NCBI GenBank assembly: GCA_003517965.1
Contig: DOZO01000054.1
Coordinates: 1-15,081, forward strand
Source: Desulfobulbaceae bacterium
GTDB lineage: Bacteria > Desulfobacterota > Desulfobulbia > Desulfobulbales > Desulfurivibrionaceae
Direction: 5' to 3'
DNA length: 15,081 bases
Part shown: positions 1 through 5,473 of the stretch, piece after piece
How the letters are laid out: each line of letters opens with the position of its first letter
How positions within the stretch are numbered: the stretch's first letter is position 1
The notes under the pieces: generated by a model
Told to the model about the DNA's origin: nothing
Database searches by the model: none
The model's input: only the letters and a program-made list of their open reading frames with translations
Program-made: the position numbers and the translations under genes

Positions 1-5
1 CTTTT

Positions 6-638
6 TTACGAATGAACCAAAAATTTCAGGCGAGAAGGAGCGGGATATGGCCGGGAGACACTGAGTCCGCCTCGGATATCGCCTCCCTTGTAACCTTGTT
101 GTATATGACACTTCAGACACGCTGGCTCGTCAACAAGAGGAGCCATATAGCGAAACCAGGTGGTGGCACCATCATCAAAAGATTCGCCCTGCTCCTTAAC
201 TCCCTTCTCAAAAGACTTGAGCCACCTCTCCTCCCACTCCGTTGCCTTGTTTTCGGGTCTGATCGGTTTAAGACTCGTGATGTGAAATTGGATACCCCCC
301 ACAATTTTTCCTATCATTTCCGCCATCTGCCTGGTCATGCAAACGTGGCTAATCCTTGTCAGTGTAATGCCTTTGTCTGTCGTCAACCCCCGAAGATGTT
401 CCGGCAAATAAGGGTTCGGCGGAGTCTCGATTGTGACCGGCACATAGACCCAACCATGGAGGGCAATCCATTGATGGCTGACCAAGTTCTGCTGAAAGAG
501 GGTTTTGGCGGTACTCATCGCCAGAGACCTTTCCTCTTGCCTGGTATTCATCTCATACCAAAAAGCAAAGCTGCCCAAGATAACAAGCCAGACGGCCATC
601 ATAAGCAGTATCAGGTTGTTTTTTTTGCCACTACCCAT
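6..638 (-). CDS. Membrane-anchored c-type haem sensor domain protein (Tll0287/DUF3365-like), no output domain
   Basis: The protein has 210 aa. Residues about 7-28 form one hydrophobic segment that anchors it, placing the rest in the periplasm. The following region carries family hallmarks: HGWVYVPV (about 61-68), then TPPNPYL, and near the C-terminus a WFRYMAPL stretch followed by CLKCH (about 174-178), a covalent haem-binding CxxCH motif. In known relatives this domain is the N-terminal sensor of histidine kinases, GGDEF proteins or chemoreceptors and is thought to sense redox state or small ligands. Here the frame stops about 16 residues after the conserved GDIRGGLSVS, with no second membrane segment and no kinase. 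It is either a genuine stand-alone form or a truncated sensor kinase: a neighbouring frame stays open to the window edge. I chose the ATG at 636-638 because AGGAG lies 8 nt upstream; a TTG directly before it is the alternative. Confidence 0.75.
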   Translation of the reverse strand: MGSGKKNNLILLMMAVWLVILGSFAFWYEMNTRQEERSLAMSTAKTLFQQNLVSHQWIALHGWVYVPVTIETPPNPYLPEHLRGLTTDKGITLTRISHVCMTRQMAEMIGKIVGGIQFHITSLKPIRPENKATEWEERWLKSFEKGVKEQGESFDDGATTWFRYMAPLVDEPACLKCHIQQGYKGGDIRGGLSVSRPYPAPSRLKFLVHS

Positions 639-877
639 CAAGAATACTCCTGCTGGTGGATATATTACCGATTGGTGATTACAGCCACGGATTCAGCCTG
701 AAAAAAAGTGTTGCCCTCAAACTGTGCGGAAACCATTCATATTATAATGCAGATTCAAAATCAAGGCACAACATTTATCGTCATAACAAGAAAAAATTGC
801 GGCAAAATAGTAAGTTAGCACTACCAATGAGCTTGACTCTGAATAAGGAGGCGCTCTGGCAATACAGCCCACACAAT

Positions 878-910
878 AAAAAAAGGGAACCAACTAATTA
901 GTTGATTACC
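878..910 (-). terminator. Rho-independent terminator behind the displaced tRNA-Glu 3' fragment
   Basis: Read on the minus strand, an interrupted hairpin centred on the palindrome CAACTAATTAGTTG (two mismatches in the longer stem) is followed by seven T. It starts 11 nt beyond the 3' end of the tRNA-Glu fragment at 921-964. It is therefore probably the original terminator of the tRNA-Lys/tRNA-Glu transcript, separated from it when the island came in. The intact tRNA-Glu has a different terminator in the equivalent place. Confidence 0.7.
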
Positions 911-920
911 TTTAGGATTT

Positions 921-964
921 CTGGCGTCCCCAACAAGATTTGAACTCGTGTCGCCGGCGTGAAA
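921..964 (-). repeat. Displaced 3' half of tRNA-Glu (att-like direct repeat)
   Basis: These 44 bases match 5473-5516 in the intact tRNA-Glu with one difference (A at 935, G at 5487). The copy runs from the encoded CCA end through the T arm and variable region to just past the anticodon, where similarity stops abruptly. A tRNA 3' half in direct orientation to an intact gene is the usual scar of an integrase that uses a tRNA gene as its attachment site, with exchange in or near the anticodon loop. No 5' half is present, so this copy cannot make a tRNA. Confidence 0.9.
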
Positions 965-1008
965 TTGCGAACCAGTGCGGATCCCACCATGTTTTACAGT
1001 AATTTGCG

Positions 1009-1045
1009 AACCGTCAGAGCCGTCAATAGGAGTTGAAAGCCGTCA
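1009..1045. repeat. Island left-end octamer repeats (AGCCGTCA)
   Basis: There are two exact copies of AGCCGTCA (1018-1025, 1038-1045) and one variant, AACCGTCA (1009-1016), close to the left tRNA repeat. The same octamer occurs twice at the right end of the island in the same orientation. Their placement suits arm-type binding sites for the lost integrase or a host factor, but no binding is shown by the sequence. A second short repeat, about ten bases ending TGCGAACC, occurs nearby at about 963-973 and 1001-1012. Confidence 0.45.
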
Positions 1046-1105
1046 AAAAAGCTGATTTTCCAGACCTGGCCCCACTTATTTTTTTAAAAAAAGACTCAAG
1101 ACGAG

Positions 1106-1134
1106 TTGCCTTTTCCTGTATATTGTGGTATTTT
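1106..1134 (+). promoter_or_regulatory. Probable sigma-70 promoter of the toxin-antitoxin operon
   Basis: A TTGCCT -35 (1106-1111) and a TATTTT -10 (1129-1134) are separated by 17 bases. The inverted repeat at 1134-1153 starts at the last base of the -10, a geometry expected for an operon repressed by its own antitoxin. The antitoxin ATG is 35 nt further on. Confidence 0.55.
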
Positions 1135-1153
1135 GGTACTCAAATAAGTACCA
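1134..1153. promoter_or_regulatory. Inverted-repeat operator of the toxin-antitoxin operon
   Basis: Perfect 7-bp arms TGGTACT and AGTACCA flank a 6-bp spacer. The site lies between the -10 hexamer and the ribosome binding site AAGGAG (1155-1160). Phd/YefM antitoxins, alone or with toxin, bind such palindromes to repress their own operon, so this is the likely autoregulatory site. Confidence 0.6.
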
Positions 1154-1168
1154 GAAGGAGTCTTAACC

Positions 1169-1432
1169 ATGAACACCATCCCTGCCCAGGAAATCAAGCG
1201 GCGCGGTATTGCTGCAGTGGATGACTGCATTGCCAAAGGCGATCTCCATGTGATCCGCAACAATCAGCCGCAATACGTGGTGCTTTCCGAGGCGCGCTAC
1301 CAGGCGTTGCTGGAGGCAGAGGACGAGGCGTACACGGCGCGGGTGCTGACCTCGCTGGAAGACCTGCGCGCCGGCCAGGTGCAACGTGGCACCGCGGCGG
1401 AACTATTGAAAGAGCTGGGCATGGAAGGCTGA
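1169..1432 (+). CDS. Type II antitoxin, Phd/YefM family
   Basis: The protein has 87 aa. The N-terminal half has the Phd/YefM DNA-binding fold pattern: a short strand with KRRG, an amphipathic helix (AAVDDCIAKG), then a strand reading HVIRNNQPQYVVLSEARYQ, typical of prevent-host-death antitoxins. The C-terminal half (about 45-87) is charged and helical, as expected of the tail that wraps and neutralises the toxin. The start ATG has AAGGAG 8 nt upstream. The toxin gene follows after 3 bases, so the two are co-transcribed and probably translationally coupled. It should repress the operon through the upstream palindrome. G+C content is higher than in the middle of the island, which suggests separate arrival. 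Confidence 0.88.
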   Translation: MNTIPAQEIKRRGIAAVDDCIAKGDLHVIRNNQPQYVVLSEARYQALLEAEDEAYTARVLTSLEDLRAGQVQRGTAAELLKELGMEG

Positions 1433-1435
1433 GGT

Positions 1436-1711
1436 ATGTACACCCTCATCTGGACCTCCAGCTTCACCCGAACAGCCGAAAAATTTTTCAAGCAACACCC
1501 GGAATTGCGGGAAAAGTTCGCGGCGATTCTCGGCGATCTGGAGCGCGATCCCTTTCAGCCGCACCTTCGGTACCACCACCTTAGCGGCAAACTAAAAGGC
1601 GTGCAGGCAATCAGCATCACCTCCAGCTACCACCTTACCCTGACCCTCCTAATTTCGGACAAAGAAATTATCCTGCTTGATGTCGGTAGCCATGACGAAG
1701 TGTATCGGTAA
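1436..1711 (+). CDS. Type II toxin, RelE/YafQ-like mRNA interferase
   Basis: The protein has 91 aa, the usual size for RelE/ParE-superfamily toxins. An N-terminal strand and two helices (FTRTAEKFFKQHPEL) lead to HHLSGKLKG (about 47-55), a hallmark of the superfamily, and the end reads DVGSHDEVYR, typical of YafQ/RelE-type ribosome-dependent mRNA endonucleases. Its partner is the antitoxin 3 bases upstream. One oddity: the strand that often carries a YR pair reads SYHLTLTL, with His where Arg is common, so activity cannot be assumed. A ParE-type gyrase inhibitor is the alternative, but the His-rich central motif and the GSHDEVY ending favour an RNase. Confidence 0.85.
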   Translation: MYTLIWTSSFTRTAEKFFKQHPELREKFAAILGDLERDPFQPHLRYHHLSGKLKGVQAISITSSYHLTLTLLISDKEIILLDVGSHDEVYR

Positions 1712-1714
1712 GAG

Positions 1715-2038
1715 GTGTACGCGACGGTATCTGATTGCAAACGGCTATGCAAACGCAGAGGATTAAAAACAGGGGAGGCCTCTGGTTTCTTCATTAGGTA
1801 TTACGGGGGCGAAGCGGCAGGGGCGAAGAAGGCTGGGAAGCAAATCAGGCGTAAACGGGTTCTTAATGATGCTCAGGTTGAAGAGATAAAGTGTCGTATT
1901 GCGACTGGTGAAGTCAAGAAGAAGGGGGCGATGGAGTTTGGGATCAGCAGGCAGACGTTATATACGGCTATAGCGGCAATGCTACGGCAAATTGCCAAAG
2001 AACTCAACACAAGAGGGTTTAACAACGAGAAGGAATAA
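1715..2038 (+). CDS. Helix-turn-helix domain of a serine recombinase (fragment or stand-alone)
   Basis: The frame encodes 107 aa from a GTG start. Residues about 48-90 match the C-terminal DNA-binding domain of resolvases and invertases (Hin/Tn3 resolvase type): a basic linker (KKAGKQIRRKR), LNDAQVEEIKCRIATGE, then the recognition motif AMEFGISRQTLYTAI. The catalytic domain, with its nucleophilic serine and YARVST-like start, is absent. The first 35 or so residues do not resemble a recombinase core. It is therefore probably a remnant of a recombinase gene, although small HTH proteins of this type can act as regulators. The GTG start is uncertain and no convincing ribosome binding site precedes it. 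It begins 3 bases after the toxin stop codon. Confidence 0.5.
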   Translation: MYATVSDCKRLCKRRGLKTGEASGFFIRYYGGEAAGAKKAGKQIRRKRVLNDAQVEEIKCRIATGEVKKKGAMEFGISRQTLYTAIAAMLRQIAKELNTRGFNNEKE

Positions 2039-2041
2039 GGA

Positions 2042-2110
2042 ATGGACCGCCAACAGTGTACGATTAACCCTGAGACGTTTGAAGCAAAAAAACCGATCAT
2101 TAAACATTAG
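2042..2110 (+). CDS. Possible 22-aa peptide gene after the recombinase HTH fragment
   Basis: An ATG lies 3 bases after the preceding stop codon, with AAGGAATAAGG just upstream as a possible ribosome binding site, and opens a frame for 22 residues starting MDRQQCTINPETFEAKK. The tight spacing suggests translational coupling. It could also be the truncated first part of a longer gene lost in rearrangement, since the frame ends exactly where the sequence turns A+T-rich before the convergent operon. I recognise no family. Confidence 0.25.
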   Translation: MDRQQCTINPETFEAKKPIIKH

Positions 2111-2127
2111 ACTTGGAAAAATAAAAA

Positions 2128-2520
2128 TTATAATGGTTCGTTGTGCAAAATAAGAGCATTACCAATTTTAAGTGCCAACCCTCTTGTGATTTTTTGAGGT
2201 ATCTCAGCATGTGCAGGATTAGAAGGTAACGGATCCTCTTCCACAGTTAGAACCTTTGGCTGATCCTGTGACTTGCCAATTTCCTGCATAGTTCCAATGT
2301 TAATTTCACCAGCGGCAATAACTTTTGCTGCTGGTGGCCTATCAAGCTCATTGTGAAATATCTTCAATAAATCAGTGATAGGAAGAACCGTGAGACGACT
2401 CACAGATATATTTTCGCCCTTAAACAAACTAGAAGAGCACCGATTTTGTTCTGGATCCCATTGGGAATCGGATATTGCACGAGCAATATTTTCACAAGGC
2501 GGGCATTCAGGTCGAGACAT
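2128..2520 (-). CDS. Uncharacterised protein, third gene of the TIGR04255-led operon
   Basis: The protein has 130 aa, is soluble and has no signal peptide or membrane segment. Two stretches look conserved by type: LFKGENISVSRL (about 32-43) and DPLPSNPAHAEI (about 96-107). I associate both, from memory, with a widespread family of small uncharacterised proteins encoded in short accessory operons. Two Cys near the N-terminus (CPPC, 6-9) might form a metal site with Cys28, but this is speculative. The gene begins 11 nt after the stop of the 194-aa gene on the same strand. No good ribosome binding site is visible, so translation may depend on coupling. Confidence 0.6.
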   Translation of the reverse strand: MSRPECPPCENIARAISDSQWDPEQNRCSSSLFKGENISVSRLTVLPITDLLKIFHNELDRPPAAKVIAAGEINIGTMQEIGKSQDQPKVLTVEEDPLPSNPAHAEIPQKITRGLALKIGNALILHNEPL

Positions 2521-2531
2521 TAAAATTTCGA

Positions 2532-3116
2532 CTAGACAAGAGAATACAATCGATTAGAAAATTTGCACATTTCGCTATAAGTTAACGGAATTGCCTGTTC
2601 CTCATCGAAAGATTCAATGTAGTACTCGATCCTATCAGGGAAAAATTCTATTTCAACAGAATTATTATCTTTATCTTCCCAGCCAAGTTGCAAGTTCCCT
2701 TCTGGCGTTAAAAACAAGCTTGGTTCTTGCCTGAAATCATTAAAAAAACTAATGAATGCTTCCATAACAGCAACAGAGTGCAATGATAACGGAAGCCCAC
2801 GACCAACATCCCATCCACTCTTATATTGTTTGAAAAGATCAAACCTTTTTACGGCATTCAAGCCGAGCACTTGCTTTGCTTGAAAACCTAACGTTTCAGC
2901 TTCAACAAAATACAATTCATATCCTGTTGCCGAGAAGGATTTAGTTGGTGACAGCCATGTTTCCCGACCAACAACATGCAAAATGTTAGTTGAATTTTCC
3001 CAAGCATACCCACTAGGGATTTCTGCCGATGGGACTTTCCGCACATTCTCCCATACAGGGCTATCTAACTGAACTAATGCACTGTTAAAAGAACATGTCG
3101 ATCCAGTACTTATCAT
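2532..3116 (-). CDS. Uncharacterised protein, second gene of the TIGR04255-led operon
   Basis: The protein has 194 aa, soluble, with no membrane segments. The C-terminal half has a recognisable pattern: GWDVGRGLPLS (about 101-111), a helix, FLTPEGNLQLGWED (about 135-148), then VEIEFFPDRIEYY (about 154-166). This alternation of short strands with 'TPxG-x-L-x-L-x-WE' recurs in hypothetical proteins of about 190 aa that I recall from small accessory cassettes. The N-terminal 90 residues show no motif I recognise. Its ATG overlaps the stop of the TIGR04255 gene (ATGA, 3113-3116), so translation is probably coupled and the products likely act together. Function unknown. Confidence 0.7.
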   Translation of the reverse strand: MISTGSTCSFNSALVQLDSPVWENVRKVPSAEIPSGYAWENSTNILHVVGRETWLSPTKSFSATGYELYFVEAETLGFQAKQVLGLNAVKRFDLFKQYKSGWDVGRGLPLSLHSVAVMEAFISFFNDFRQEPSLFLTPEGNLQLGWEDKDNNSVEIEFFPDRIEYYIESFDEEQAIPLTYSEMCKFSNRLYSLV

Positions 3117-3892
3117 TTGAAAGTCTCAGCAAAGTCTGATTTAACTAATGTTTTGAACGCATGCTTTTGCATCAAATGAGCCTTCTCAAGCCAACCAACC
3201 AAATCTTCAGAAGAAGACTTGGGGGCCTTTTCATCAGCAGATCTAATTAGGATATCCATGATAAAACCGGGCTTGCCATTAATAATTGCTTCCTTGACAT
3301 CAACAACGACAATCCCCACAGGGGCCGTCGAGTTAATCGCAAACGAAAAATTATTATTAAGAATTTCTTTTTCCAAAGAATCTGACGCTAGAAATTTTTG
3401 TGGAATCACAAAAGCAAAATTGAATTTATTATGAAGAAAATTAGCTGATGATTCACCTTCATTCAAAAAGAAAGCATCTCGATAGCGCAACTCTATGCCG
3501 ATAAGAGGCAACTTTTCAAGAGTATCAGGATGACTTTTATCAAGAACAGCTAACCCCTCAGAAAAAGCATCCTTATACGTATTCCAAGCATAACCATCAT
3601 TTGTTTGATTGACAGTGAATATCCCATCTCCAATCTGGAAACACGGCCAAGTATTTGCTTCCCGACGGAATCGATGTTTCACCAAATGAGGCAAGGGAAT
3701 ATTTGGGTTAACAGCCTCATGAAAGTTAAATCCACGTTGCTTCGCTTCTGACTTGAATTGTCCGGGGAAGAAATTCCTTTCATCTTCTGAAAATTGAAAG
3801 GCAATTGACCCTTCACCTTCCGGGTGAAAAATCTTCCCCCATCGTAGTTCAGTAATCACCTCAATTAATGGAGCATTAGCAAGTGTTGTCAT
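3113..3892 (-). CDS. TIGR04255 family protein, first gene of an uncharacterised three-gene operon
   Basis: The protein has 259 aa, matching the usual length of the sporadically distributed TIGR04255 family. The family start is present: NAPLIEVITELRWG (about 6-19). Further marks are WPCFQIGDGIFTVNQT (about 82-97) and IGIELRYRDAF (about 131-141). No enzyme motif, signal peptide or membrane segment is visible. Family function is unknown; its patchy distribution and frequent presence on accessory DNA suggest a stress, defence or toxin-antitoxin role, which is inference. The stop overlaps the next gene by 4 bases. The start follows a weak ribosome binding region and an A+T-rich palindrome (3912-3928). 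The coding sequence is more A+T-rich than the housekeeping genes to the right, consistent with transfer. Confidence 0.8.
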   Translation of the reverse strand: MTTLANAPLIEVITELRWGKIFHPEGEGSIAFQFSEDERNFFPGQFKSEAKQRGFNFHEAVNPNIPLPHLVKHRFRREANTWPCFQIGDGIFTVNQTNDGYAWNTYKDAFSEGLAVLDKSHPDTLEKLPLIGIELRYRDAFFLNEGESSANFLHNKFNFAFVIPQKFLASDSLEKEILNNNFSFAINSTAPVGIVVVDVKEAIINGKPGFIMDILIRSADEKAPKSSSEDLVGWLEKAHLMQKHAFKTLVKSDFAETFK

Positions 3893-3911
3893 TATTCACA
3901 GCCAACCGTTA

Positions 3912-3958
3912 TTATTAATGATTAATAACACCTTATGTCACGTCCACATTGAAGTCAA
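3912..3958 (-). promoter_or_regulatory. Candidate promoter and operator of the three-gene operon
   Basis: On the minus strand, TTGACT (3958-3953) is followed 17 bases later by TAAGGT (3935-3930), a weak -10. Immediately downstream is the palindrome TTATTAAT-n-ATTAATAA (3912-3928) with perfect 8-bp arms, about 20 bases before the first ATG. This suits a repressor site controlling the operon. The -10 is poor, so the promoter call is tentative; the palindrome is plain in the sequence. Confidence 0.4.
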
Positions 3959-4282
3959 GAGTTATAGCTCCATCAAAGACCATCGCGGCCATTATCTGCG
4001 GGGGCGAATCTGTAAGAAGGGACGCAGGTGCAAAACAACCTATTCTCCTTCCCCAACTGCCCGTAAAAACTGGGGTAGCTCACAATGTCTATTTATTGCT
4101 CTCTTCATCCAATTTTTATCCTGCCAGTATCCGGCTCCATCACTTTGCCAGAACCAGTTTTATTGGGATAAGTAATGGGACGCCCATAAAATCCAGTTTA
4201 TTAACATACACCGAGAAGCTTATTATCTTACCTGATTAGCACTAATCAGATTATCTTATGGATGTCCTGTCTCTAATTCTCA
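3959..4282. other. Intergenic stretch between divergent history: repeats but no gene
   Basis: No convincing gene is seen here; the open frames on the plus strand lack ribosome binding sites and protein-like composition. The stretch holds one copy of a 23-bp sequence (4019-4041) found again with one mismatch at 4818-4840, and one copy of an inverted repeat (4231-4250) found again at 4697-4716. In the minus frame the 23-bp sequence reads RLFCTxVP in both places, so this may be the decayed relative of the open frame at 4712-4903. Confidence 0.4.
4231..4250. repeat. Inverted repeat, copy 1, downstream of the cupin gene
   Basis: CTGATTA and TAATCAG arms surround GCAC, about 33 bases past the cupin stop codon (minus strand). 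It resembles the copy at 4697-4716 in arms and in most of the loop (consensus CTGATTAGnnCnAATCAG). No run of T follows, so it is unlikely to be a simple terminator. Having one copy on each side of the cupin suggests either protein-binding sites or traces of a small mobile unit. Confidence 0.45.
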
Positions 4283-4654
4283 TTAATCCTCATCCCCCAC
4301 CAGTTCGGTGTCACCATGTCGGTACGGCGGAGCGCAGCAGCAGAGAACCACCAAATCGACGGTCCCGCTGTTCCGCAGCCGGTGCTCGGTTCCGGCCGAA
4401 ATCACCAGGGTGTCGCCTTTTTCCACCTGGAACTTTCCCTGGCCAAGGCTTAGAATACCCTCTCCCGCAAGGATGTGGTAGATCTCGTCGCTTTCCAGGT
4501 GGCGGTGGAGCATGGTCTCCCGCCCCACCGCCACTGTTGCCTCCGCCAGGCTGAGCTTTCCTGGCCAGCCATGGCGATGGGGATGGGCCAGTTCCCTGAT
4601 CAGGGAACCATCCTTGGTAGTGTACGGAATCACGGTGCTGCGGGAAATCTTCAT
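4283..4654 (-). CDS. Single-domain cupin protein (mannose-6-phosphate isomerase-like cupin-2)
   Basis: The protein has 123 aa and a single double-stranded beta-helix. Cupin motif 1 is complete: G44, H50, H52, E57 and G64 in the sequence GRETMLHRHLESDEIYHILA. Motif 2 is GDTLVISAGTEHRLRN with H91 as the fourth metal ligand; Ser replaces the usual Pro. Three His and one Glu should bind Fe, Mn, Ni or Zn. Small cupins of this type include sugar isomerases, dioxygenases and binding proteins, and the substrate cannot be told from sequence. The ATG has GGAGG 8-9 nt upstream. It is more G+C-rich than the operon to its left, so it probably arrived separately. It lies between two copies of one inverted repeat. 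Confidence 0.85.
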   Translation of the reverse strand: MKISRSTVIPYTTKDGSLIRELAHPHRHGWPGKLSLAEATVAVGRETMLHRHLESDEIYHILAGEGILSLGQGKFQVEKGDTLVISAGTEHRLRNSGTVDLVVLCCCAPPYRHGDTELVGDED

Positions 4655-4696
4655 CGCTGGCCTCCGACCGGACCGACCCAGGAACGGTGTTTACTT

Positions 4697-4716
4697 CCTG
4701 ATTAGCGCCAATCAGG
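4697..4716. repeat. Inverted repeat, copy 2, upstream of the cupin gene
   Basis: Perfect 7-bp arms CCTGATT and AATCAGG flank AGCGCC, 43 bases upstream of the cupin ATG and overlapping the stop codon of the upstream open frame. It is a near copy of the repeat at 4231-4250. In this position it could be an operator for the cupin gene. Confidence 0.45.
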
Positions 4717-4903
4717 TGACATTTTGACCCTTGCTTTTGTCGGCCACCTCGGCTGAGCTTTTTTCCAGCCTGCCGCAGAGGACTTCGATATCATTCAGCC
4801 CCAGGGGAGTGTCGAAGGGGACGCTGGTGCAAAACAACCTGCCCGTCACCCGTATAAGAGTGTAATGACGAACCTCCCCACCCAATTCAAGGGTAGATGT
4901 CAA
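4712..4903 (-). pseudogene. Short open frame of unknown origin, probably a gene remnant
   Basis: This frame of 63 codons from an ATG stays open upstream to about 4985, giving about 90 residues that include HAWQFSYPGVQILLLTSTLE and GRLFCTSVPFDTPLGLND. The composition is protein-like, but no ribosome binding site precedes the ATG and no family is recognised. A 23-bp part encoding RLFCTSVP recurs at 4019-4041, outside any open gene. It is most likely the 3' part of a decayed gene; a real small protein is the alternative. Confidence 0.25.
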
Positions 4904-5407
4904 AAGAAGAATCTGAACCCCTGGGTAAGAGAATTGCCAGGCATGCAGGTTTCCGGTATGAGCAATGAAACCGTGTAGAAATTATGGCAAGCGGAACAAC
5001 CATGCCGAGATGCTAACAAAAAGCAGCTTCGTAAACAAGAAAAACATCAGGAAAACGTCAGGATCAGGTGACAGGCGCTATTTTACGGCGGGGCGAGGCT
5101 GGCACTTCCGGGTATCCAATGTTCACCTGGATTGAAATAATATAGTTAATAAATTAACTAACCGCCACCTATGTCCTTCTTGATCCGATGCTGCCGACAG
5201 AGGGCAAATTTATCGCCCGCTGGCGGCTAAGGCTCAACGTAAGCCCTGAAGAGATAGAGGCGATAATAAGGACCTGAGCGATGATCCCGCATTTCGAGGA
5301 AGTGTATCGCGCCGTGCAGCGTTCCTTTCGTAGTGCCAGGCTGATGGGAGCATAGTCTTGATGCTTACTGCAAGGAAAAAGTAGAGCAGGCAGCACCATA
5401 GAAAAAA
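4904..5407. other. Decayed island interior without a clear gene
   Basis: No intact gene is supported over about 500 bases. It contains a perfect palindrome with 8-bp arms TAGTTAAT and ATTAACTA (5143-5160). After it, a plus-strand frame is open from about 5158 to 5355, broken by a single TGA at 5275-5277; it reads MLPTEGKFIARWRLRLN before the stop and MIPHFEEVYRAVQRSFRSAR after it. That is protein-like and suggests a small gene broken by a stop, or two tiny adjacent genes. I do not recognise the product. Confidence 0.35.
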
Positions 5408-5427
5408 AGCCGTCAGGGGAGCCGTCA
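5408..5427. repeat. Island right-end octamer repeats (AGCCGTCA)
   Basis: Two copies of AGCCGTCA (5408-5415 and 5420-5427) lie 12 bases apart, immediately inside the terminator and the intact tRNA-Glu. They match the left-end copies at 1018-1025 and 1038-1045 in sequence and orientation. They are candidate recombination-protein binding sites; this role is inferred from position only. Confidence 0.45.
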
Positions 5428-5431
5428 AACG

Positions 5432-5463
5432 AAAAAAAGGGTTACGTCAAATGACGTAACCCC
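5432..5463 (-). terminator. Rho-independent terminator of the tRNA-Lys/tRNA-Glu transcript
   Basis: On the minus strand, a perfect 11-bp stem (GGGTTACGTCA and its complement, 2-base loop in the plus reading) is followed by seven T. It begins 10 nt after the CCA end of tRNA-Glu. Since it lies inside the island boundary, it was probably carried in by the island and now replaces the original terminator at 878-910. Confidence 0.85.
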
Positions 5464-5473
5464 TTGTAATAAC

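Noticed and set aside
1040..1080. Possible end of an insertion sequence (GATTTTCCAGACCTGGCCCC)
   Set aside because: It has a familiar look, but no transposase, inverted partner or target duplication is visible, so I do not call an IS.
3918..4239. Plus-strand open frames of 85 and 96 codons
   Set aside because: They lack ribosome binding sites, have unprotein-like composition, and overlap each other and repeated sequence.
4258..4727. Plus-strand open frames opposite the cupin gene
   Set aside because: Shadows of the cupin gene: Pro/Arg-rich composition typical of antisense reading of a G+C-rich gene, with no ribosome binding sites.
5275..5277. In-frame TGA as a selenocysteine codon
   Set aside because: Nothing downstream resembles a SECIS hairpin at the right distance, and the flanking residues match no selenoprotein family. 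A broken gene is simpler.
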